From Candidatus Izimoplasma sp. HR2 (GTDB lineage Bacteria; Bacillota_I; Bacilli_A; Izemoplasmatales; Izemoplasmataceae), in the NCBI GenBank assembly GCA_000753575.1, contig JRFF01000009.1:60777-124776 (forward strand): a DNA stretch of 64,000 bases, read 5' to 3'. Made by a program: the position numbers and the translations under genes. The notes beneath the pieces were generated by a model. The model saw only the letters and a list, made by a program, of their open reading frames with translations. It searched no databases and was not told the DNA's origin. Positions 59,203 to 64,000 of the stretch are shown here, piece after piece (the stretch's first letter is position 1; every line of letters starts with the position of its first letter).

Positions 59203-59634
59203 TTAACTTGAAATGTCATCAGGTTCATCATTACCTAAATCATCTTCAATTATTATAACTAAATTATTTGGTAAACAGGTTATAGGTTTAAGTGGTGAAG
59301 AACTCCAACTTTGAATCTGACAAATATGTTGGGGAGATACTTCATCAATTACTCTAACCCGGTAATTGTTATATTCTATTACTACTACATTCCCATTACT
59401 ACCTGAAACAGTGTATAAAAATTCTACTTCATTGATAGAAATAACGTTATCTTCATCTATAATTTCATAAGAACCATCTTCTAAGAATATTTCTAAAATA
59501 GGATTATCATGATAATAGACAATCGCTTTTCCATCTTTAGTAGTTGACTGCACTAAAAATAATCTTAAAACTCCATACCCTATCAAAGAGATAATTACTA
59601 TGCTAATCATCAATATCACGTCTGTTTTTCTCAT
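59203..59634 (-). CDS. NusG domain II (NusG_II) membrane-anchored protein
   Basis: A 143-residue protein with one N-terminal membrane span (about 8-28) and an extracytoplasmic NusG_II domain. The signature is in the second half: NYRVRVIDEVSPQHICQIQSW and then KPITCLPNNLVIIIED, with the two conserved cysteines. The domain is found in many Firmicutes proteins of unknown function. An acidic tail ends the protein. AGGTGATTAT precedes the ATG, and an extended -10 (TGGTATAAT) lies about 25 nt further upstream. Confidence 0.82.
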   Translation of the reverse strand: MRKTDVILMISIVIISLIGYGVLRLFLVQSTTKDGKAIVYYHDNPILEIFLEDGSYEIIDEDNVISINEVEFLYTVSGSNGNVVVIEYNNYRVRVIDEVSPQHICQIQSWSSSPLKPITCLPNNLVIIIEDDLGNDEPDDISS

Positions 59635-59723
59635 ATAATCACCTGTTTTATTTTATGAATAAATTATACCATAAAAACAATGCTTTAGAAAAGATAATAG
59701 CTATTTAAAACATATGTCTGTCC

Positions 59724-59789
59724 GCGCATACCTTAGGTAAGGCACTATAAATATTTAATTATAAATAAAGGTATAACTAGTTTATGCGC
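59724..59789. other. Structured intergenic element of unknown nature
   Basis: Within the 302-nt gap at 59635-59936, GCGCATA (59724-59730) pairs with TATGCGC (59783-59789) around a 52-nt interior. The interior contains CCTT-AGGT-AAGG and an alternative pairing ATACC/GGTAT. It is richer in G and C than its surroundings. It lies between promoters on the two strands: a plus-strand promoter at 59870-59898 and possible minus-strand ones. It could be part of a minus-strand leader, a small RNA or an operator. The rest of the gap is AT-rich promoter sequence. Confidence 0.4.
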
Positions 59790-59869
59790 AAACTATCATT
59801 TTATAATAATTGTTAGTATACGAACCGACTTCAATAGCACAGTAAAGGGATTTTCTTTTATTATAAAGG

Positions 59870-59898
59870 TTGACATTTATATAGTAAAGTTTTATAAT
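59870..59898 (+). promoter_or_regulatory. Consensus promoter of the second rhodanese lipoprotein
   Basis: TTGACA and TATAAT, both perfect, are separated by 17 nt; the start codon is about 38 nt downstream. A weaker promoter (TTTACT-17-TATAAT, -10 at 59860-59865) overlaps it on the minus strand. Confidence 0.9.
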
Positions 59899-59936
59899 TA
59901 GTCAGTAGATAAAAAAGAAAATTAGGAGGAAGAAAG

Positions 59937-60800
59937 ATGAAAAAATTATTAGTTTTACTAGCTGTATTAACTTTATCATTTACGTTAACTGCCTGTAACG
60001 GTGAAGAAGATTTACCTGAAACAATGACTATGGCAGAATTAGACGGATTTATGGGAAGAAGCGACGTTCAATACATCGATTTAAGAAACTTCGATGAAAG
60101 AATGAAAGCTGGATATATTGAAGGGTTTGAAGTAATTCCTTACTTTGACTATCTAAAATATCAAGGTATCTTAAGTGATGCAAACGGTGGTTGGGTTTTC
60201 GACACTGGTGAAATAGGTGCTGTTGGAAGTATGAGAGAAATGTTCAACGAAGACAAAACTATTTTATTAATGTGTGGATCTGGAACTAGAGCTCAATATG
60301 TTATGGATGCATTATTATCATTAGGATATGAAAATGTAATTAACATTGGTGGATACGCAGCTTATATTGAAGCTGACGGAGAAGCTGTTGTTCTTGGTGG
60401 AGAATCATTCTACATCAATATGGATGCAAAAGGAACTTATACTCCAGGTACTTACTTCGGTGTAAGTGATGGTTTATATCTTGCAACTGTAGTAATTAAC
60501 GATGCTGGTGGAATCCAAAGTGTATTCTTTGATGCTGTAACTTGTGATACGGATACAGATGCTGATGATGTTAAAGATTCAGACTGTACTACTAAGCAAG
60601 CTAAAGGTGATGATTACGGTATGGTAACATACGGTAGTGCTGTTCAAGAATGGTACTTACAAGCTAATGAAGTAGCTGTTGCAGTTGTTGCTAATCAAGG
60701 TTGGGACACTGATGGTATTGATGATTTAGCTGGTGTTACAATTACAGTTACTGGATTTGAAGATGCTTTAGAAGATGCTTTAACTCAAGCAACTGATTAA
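59937..60800 (+). CDS. Rhodanese lipoprotein with C-terminal FMN-binding-like domain
   Basis: A 287-residue lipoprotein; the signal peptide ends in the lipobox LTAC near residue 20. Residues about 28-150 form a rhodanese domain with VQYIDLRNFDERMKAGYI and active-site loop LLMCGSGTRAQ. Residues about 165-285 (GTYTPGTYFGVSDGLYLATVVIND, then GGIQSVFFDAV) resemble the FMN_bind fold of extracytoplasmic flavoproteins, although no clear flavinylation Thr motif is visible. The combination suggests a cell-surface redox or sulfur protein. It is a paralogue of the shorter protein at 4792-5178. It has a very strong promoter and AGGAGG. Confidence 0.85.
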   Translation: MKKLLVLLAVLTLSFTLTACNGEEDLPETMTMAELDGFMGRSDVQYIDLRNFDERMKAGYIEGFEVIPYFDYLKYQGILSDANGGWVFDTGEIGAVGSMREMFNEDKTILLMCGSGTRAQYVMDALLSLGYENVINIGGYAAYIEADGEAVVLGGESFYINMDAKGTYTPGTYFGVSDGLYLATVVINDAGGIQSVFFDAVTCDTDTDADDVKDSDCTTKQAKGDDYGMVTYGSAVQEWYLQANEVAVAVVANQGWDTDGIDDLAGVTITVTGFEDALEDALTQATD

Positions 60801-60813
60801 TATTTACTAACAT

Positions 60814-60842
60814 AAAAGGAAGTTCAAATTGAACTTCCTTTT
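60814..60842. terminator. Terminator after the rhodanese/FMN-like lipoprotein
   Basis: A 12-bp stem (60814-60825 with 60831-60842) and a T run on the plus strand; the A run on the other side allows it to serve the converging surface-lipoprotein gene too. Confidence 0.88.
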
Positions 60843-60855
60843 TTTGTGTCTTTTT

Positions 60856-63840
60856 TTAATCGTTAACATTTAATAACTTCAATATTGATACATCTTCAGT
60901 GTATTCTAAATCCCAAATTGTATTATCAAATAATAATGTATCTCCATAAAATACCAGTTTATCAAATGTGTTAGTATCTATACTTATACTAATATTCTCT
61001 AGTAATGTATAGTCACTACCTACTACTTGGGATATATCTAAATCATAAAGATAAAGATTTGTAGTGGTGCTAAGTGTATTTATATATCCTGCTACATCTG
61101 AAATTATTATAGATGTACTATTATCATTTAGTGTTCCTAAATAAATACTTTCTGTGATTATATTACTAGCTGAGCTTGATTCTAAACGTCCTGTAATGTT
61201 TCCAACGTATGCTGTTGAAGGATATAAACCTAAATCAAATGTGGATAAAGCATATCCACTCTCTAAAGTAGAAGACATTGTATATCCATTAATTCCACCC
61301 ATATATAATTCATTTAGTGTACCTACTATATTAAGAGTACCAATATAATACATATTTGAAGTTGATCCAGCTATTTGTATACCATTAATACCTCCTATAA
61401 AAGCTTTAGTTGTAGCATCAGCAATTACTTCGATATTTAATGTACTTCCAACTTGATTATAAACTGTATTAGAACCTAAAACATACCCGCTAATTCCTCC
61501 TAGATAAGTATTAGAAGACGTTTCAACAGTTAAATCACCTTCTGAAAAACTTTTGGCAATAATTGAATTATCAGAATGCCCTATAATTCCTCCAGCATAT
61601 ACATGATATATTGATTGAATATTTGTTGATATATTTACATCAACATATTCTAATATACTATCATATGAAACACCAAAAATACCTCCTGATTTAATTTCTC
61701 TTACACTTAAATCAGTAATTGTTATTGAACTTGATTCTATTGTTACATTGTAAACATCACCAAATGAATAACCTGCTAGTATTCCTACATGTAAAGGATT
61801 TGAACTTGTATTAGCAGCTGTACTAGTTATATTCATATTAGATAATGTTAAGTTTTTAATTAAACTATGAGATCCCAATACACCAAACAATCCTAAATAA
61901 ATATTTTCAGGAGCGTCTACAGTTAAATTCATTCCTGTAATTGAATATCCATTTCCATCTAAACAACCATCAAAATCACTTAAGAAGTTTAAGTAATAAA
62001 CGCTTCCTATATTAATATCTGTTTGAAGAATATAAATACCACTATTTCCCATTGCGTAAAAATCAGATGCAGTGTTTATATATTGAACATTAAGAACATC
62101 TCCAGCATATAAATAATCAACATAATTGATTTCTAAAGTAACTAAATCACTACCATTTAAATACGTAAGTTCATCAATTGATAATTTAAATCCACCGTAT
62201 GTATTTATAGCTTGTTCCATAATTACTAGCTCATCATTACTTATTGTAAATTCTGAACTTGATAATTCTATACCATTAACTGTTACTGATTGAATATCAT
62301 AAGTTGAGTAATGTTCTAAAGCTAATTTTATTTGATAATTACTTAATGGTGACATATAACTTACACCATTATTAACTGTAATTCCCGAAATACTAAGAGG
62401 TATTTCAAGTATAATTATTAATTCATTATTATCTTCAGGAATTACATCTAGAGAAGTACTACCATTATTAACAACTATCTTTGTTATTTCATAAGTAGTT
62501 TCTCCTTCTACTATTGAACTACCAGGAATTGTTACTAGATGTTTGCTTTCTTCATATGTATATCCTACAAGCACATCATCAATATATACATTTTCAATTG
62601 TATATCCTATTGGATAATCTAAAGATAATTCAAATGTAAAATCCTGTGCCTCATCGATGATATTATCAGTTACTACAATATCATTAATGGAAAGCACAGC
62701 TGTATGTACAGTATTTCCAGGTAAAGTAATACCTGTACTTCCATTCCCATCAAGCAAGTTGTAATCTACTACAACTTCTACTTTAAACTCACTATCATAT
62801 TCTGTAGATTCAACAACTACATTATTAATAGTATTATCTATTAAAACTGAAGTATAAAGATTGTTACTTTCATCATATAGATTTAATGTCATAGCTTCAA
62901 TTACTAAATCAGGATCTGTATAAGTATAATACATCGTTATACTATCACCAGTTGTATAAGTAACTCCAATTATAAAAGTTGGAACACTATAAGATAATGT
63001 ATTTATGGTTTGCGTTGTACTAACAACTTCTTCACCAACACCTTTATTTAAATCATAGTGAATTATTACTTCTACTTCATATTCATGATTACTATATATA
63101 TCTACAAATTGAATATAATCATCTATAGTAGTTGATTCTTTAGTATCAACTAAAACATCATTATCATATAATTTCATTTCCATTTTAATAAATGTTGTAT
63201 CATCTAAATCAGTATTATCAGTTACATCATAACTTATTACAAAAGATGTTTCAGTTATAGATTCAATTGATAATATATAAGTTGGTATTTCTAAATTATA
63301 TATTGTAAGTGTTATATCAATTTCTCCAATATTCCCAGAATTATCTTCAGTATAAAGAGTAAGTGTATAACTACCTGGAGTTGTTATATCTACTAAACTA
63401 GAATCAACAGTTAAAGTAAGATCACTATCATAATTATCTGTTAAAGTAACCAACTCATTTAATTCACTAATTGAAGGTATCACAGTACTCACAATCTCAA
63501 CTACACTACTTGTTATAACTGGTGATGTAGTATCCACTACTTCAACTGTGAATGTTTCAGAATCTACTCCAGTACTAGTGATATACGTGCATATAGCACC
63601 ATACTCACCAAGAGTATCATATAATACTGAACTATCATCAATTGTACATAGTATAGTTTCTAAAGCACTTGAGGTAATATAAATATCATCAAATCCATTA
63701 TTAGTAATATCACTATTTACTTCTATTGATAAACTATTACTATTTAATGAATATTCTATTTCTATAGGAGTTTCTTCTCCACCACACGATACTAAAAATA
63801 AAATAAATAAAAATGAAAATACTACTTTAAAATAAGTCAT
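60856..63840 (-). CDS. Large surface lipoprotein with Ig-like and GLUG-like repeats
   Basis: A 994-residue lipoprotein; the signal peptide ends in FLVSCGG near residue 19. It then has an Ig-like DUF5011-type domain (DTTSPVITSSV to IDITLTIYN, about 95-180) and at least two fibronectin-like repeats of about 100 residues (compare EVEVIIHYDLNKGVG and KVEVVVDYNLLDGNG). The C-terminal 350 residues are GLUG-type repeats (AGGIIGHSDNS, LGGISGYVLGSN, IGGINGIQI, MGGINGYTM). It is rich in Ser, Thr, Asn, Ile and Val. An adhesion or polymer-binding role is plausible. The start follows GGAGG; an earlier in-frame start is excluded by that site. Confidence 0.83.
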   Translation of the reverse strand: MTYFKVVFSFLFILFLVSCGGEETPIEIEYSLNSNSLSIEVNSDITNNGFDDIYITSSALETILCTIDDSSVLYDTLGEYGAICTYITSTGVDSETFTVEVVDTTSPVITSSVVEIVSTVIPSISELNELVTLTDNYDSDLTLTVDSSLVDITTPGSYTLTLYTEDNSGNIGEIDITLTIYNLEIPTYILSIESITETSFVISYDVTDNTDLDDTTFIKMEMKLYDNDVLVDTKESTTIDDYIQFVDIYSNHEYEVEVIIHYDLNKGVGEEVVSTTQTINTLSYSVPTFIIGVTYTTGDSITMYYTYTDPDLVIEAMTLNLYDESNNLYTSVLIDNTINNVVVESTEYDSEFKVEVVVDYNLLDGNGSTGITLPGNTVHTAVLSINDIVVTDNIIDEAQDFTFELSLDYPIGYTIENVYIDDVLVGYTYEESKHLVTIPGSSIVEGETTYEITKIVVNNGSTSLDVIPEDNNELIIILEIPLSISGITVNNGVSYMSPLSNYQIKLALEHYSTYDIQSVTVNGIELSSSEFTISNDELVIMEQAINTYGGFKLSIDELTYLNGSDLVTLEINYVDYLYAGDVLNVQYINTASDFYAMGNSGIYILQTDINIGSVYYLNFLSDFDGCLDGNGYSITGMNLTVDAPENIYLGLFGVLGSHSLIKNLTLSNMNITSTAANTSSNPLHVGILAGYSFGDVYNVTIESSSITITDLSVREIKSGGIFGVSYDSILEYVDVNISTNIQSIYHVYAGGIIGHSDNSIIAKSFSEGDLTVETSSNTYLGGISGYVLGSNTVYNQVGSTLNIEVIADATTKAFIGGINGIQIAGSTSNMYYIGTLNIVGTLNELYMGGINGYTMSSTLESGYALSTFDLGLYPSTAYVGNITGRLESSSASNIITESIYLGTLNDNSTSIIISDVAGYINTLSTTTNLYLYDLDISQVVGSDYTLLENISISIDTNTFDKLVFYGDTLLFDNTIWDLEYTEDVSILKLLNVND

Positions 63841-63856
63841 ATTTTTTTCCTCCAGT

Positions 63857-63876
63857 TTTAAATTTGTAAATTTAAA
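63857..63876. repeat. Perfect AT-only inverted repeat upstream of the surface lipoprotein
   Basis: TTTAAATTT and AAATTTAAA flank a GT spacer. It lies between an extended -10 box (TGATATAAT on the minus strand, near 63895) and the ribosome site, so it could be an operator or a leader hairpin. Base composition makes chance occurrence possible. Confidence 0.4.
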
Positions 63877-63939
63877 TGTATCCACTACTTGTATTATATC
63901 ATAATTAATTCTATGTTTCTTTAAGTAATTACTATATTA

Positions 63940-63964
63940 AAAAGGCCAATTAAATTGGCCTTTT
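63940..63964 (-). terminator. Terminator of a gene entering from the right edge
   Basis: Minus-strand stem AAAAGGCCAAT / ATTGGCCTTTT with a three-base loop and trailing Ts. A reading frame just to its right would end at 63972. Confidence 0.8.
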
Positions 63965-63971
63965 AGTTTAA

Positions 63972-64000
63972 TTACATTTTAACTTTTACAAACTCTCCTG
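63972..64000 (-). CDS. Probable 3' end of an unidentified gene
   Basis: One minus-strand frame reads GEFVKVKM and then TAA, 7 nt before a strong terminator. Such an ending would suit a TRAM-domain protein, but only about nine codons are visible and no identification is justified. Confidence 0.35.

Overview
The window is AT-rich (about 30% GC by eye) and uses the standard genetic code: tryptophans are read from TGG and TGA is a stop, for example at the end of sufU. Gene content and order are Firmicutes/Mollicutes-like: a rimP-nusA-rnpM-ylxQ-infB operon, a sufCDSUB operon, a PyrR-controlled pyr operon, lipoprotein signal peptides, and strong AGGAGG or AGGTGAT ribosome binding sites. De novo purine and pyrimidine synthesis together with pyruvate:ferredoxin oxidoreductase suggest a free-living anaerobe. 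My best guess is a non-parasitic relative of the Mollicutes (Izemoplasma/Haloplasma-like), but no rRNA is present to settle this.

Layout: 1-4.7 kb carries translation and transcription factors (infB to rimP) and a SPOUT RNA methylase. From 4.8 to 9.5 kb are a rhodanese lipoprotein, a pepF/MBL/thiI operon and a free-methionine-sulfoxide reductase. From 9.5 to 18.8 kb are rpsD with a structured leader, a pgk-regulator-HPr-tpiA operon, a ComK-like regulator, an orphan sugar-transporter ATPase, a PucR-like regulator with a membrane protein, and transketolase. The complete pyrBRCKDFE operon (19.0-24.8 kb, plus strand) converges on purEKLCFMNHD (24.9-36.7 kb, minus strand). Upstream of the pur genes lies guaB. 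From 38.5 to 44.6 kb are an aldo/keto reductase and the suf operon. From 44.7 to 49.4 kb are an SGNH-hydrolase-like protein, an MgtC-like protein and the PFOR gene. From 49.6 to 64 kb are a choline-kinase-like protein, YycJ, a very large PrsA-like lipoprotein, cca-pulA-yhaM, a YigZ homologue, a DUF1146/NusG_II pair, a second rhodanese lipoprotein and a 994-residue surface lipoprotein.

Regulation is unusually legible. Two almost identical guanine riboswitches, each followed by a terminator, precede guaB and purE; the second starts only a few bases after the guaB stop codon. A PyrR binding loop and terminator precede pyrB. Leader structures precede rimP-nusA and rpsD. CcpA-type operator (cre)-like 14-mers sit upstream of pgk, nifJ and mgtC, consistent with an HPr that keeps the regulatory serine.

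Most of the window is conserved core metabolism. I found no CRISPR array, phage, insertion sequence, tRNA or rRNA, and no clearly new multigene system. The less ordinary items are an SGNH protein with Cys in place of the catalytic Ser, an HPr with an altered active-site motif, a ComK-like factor, the riboswitch pair, the large surface lipoproteins, and an unexplained structured intergenic region near 59.7 kb.
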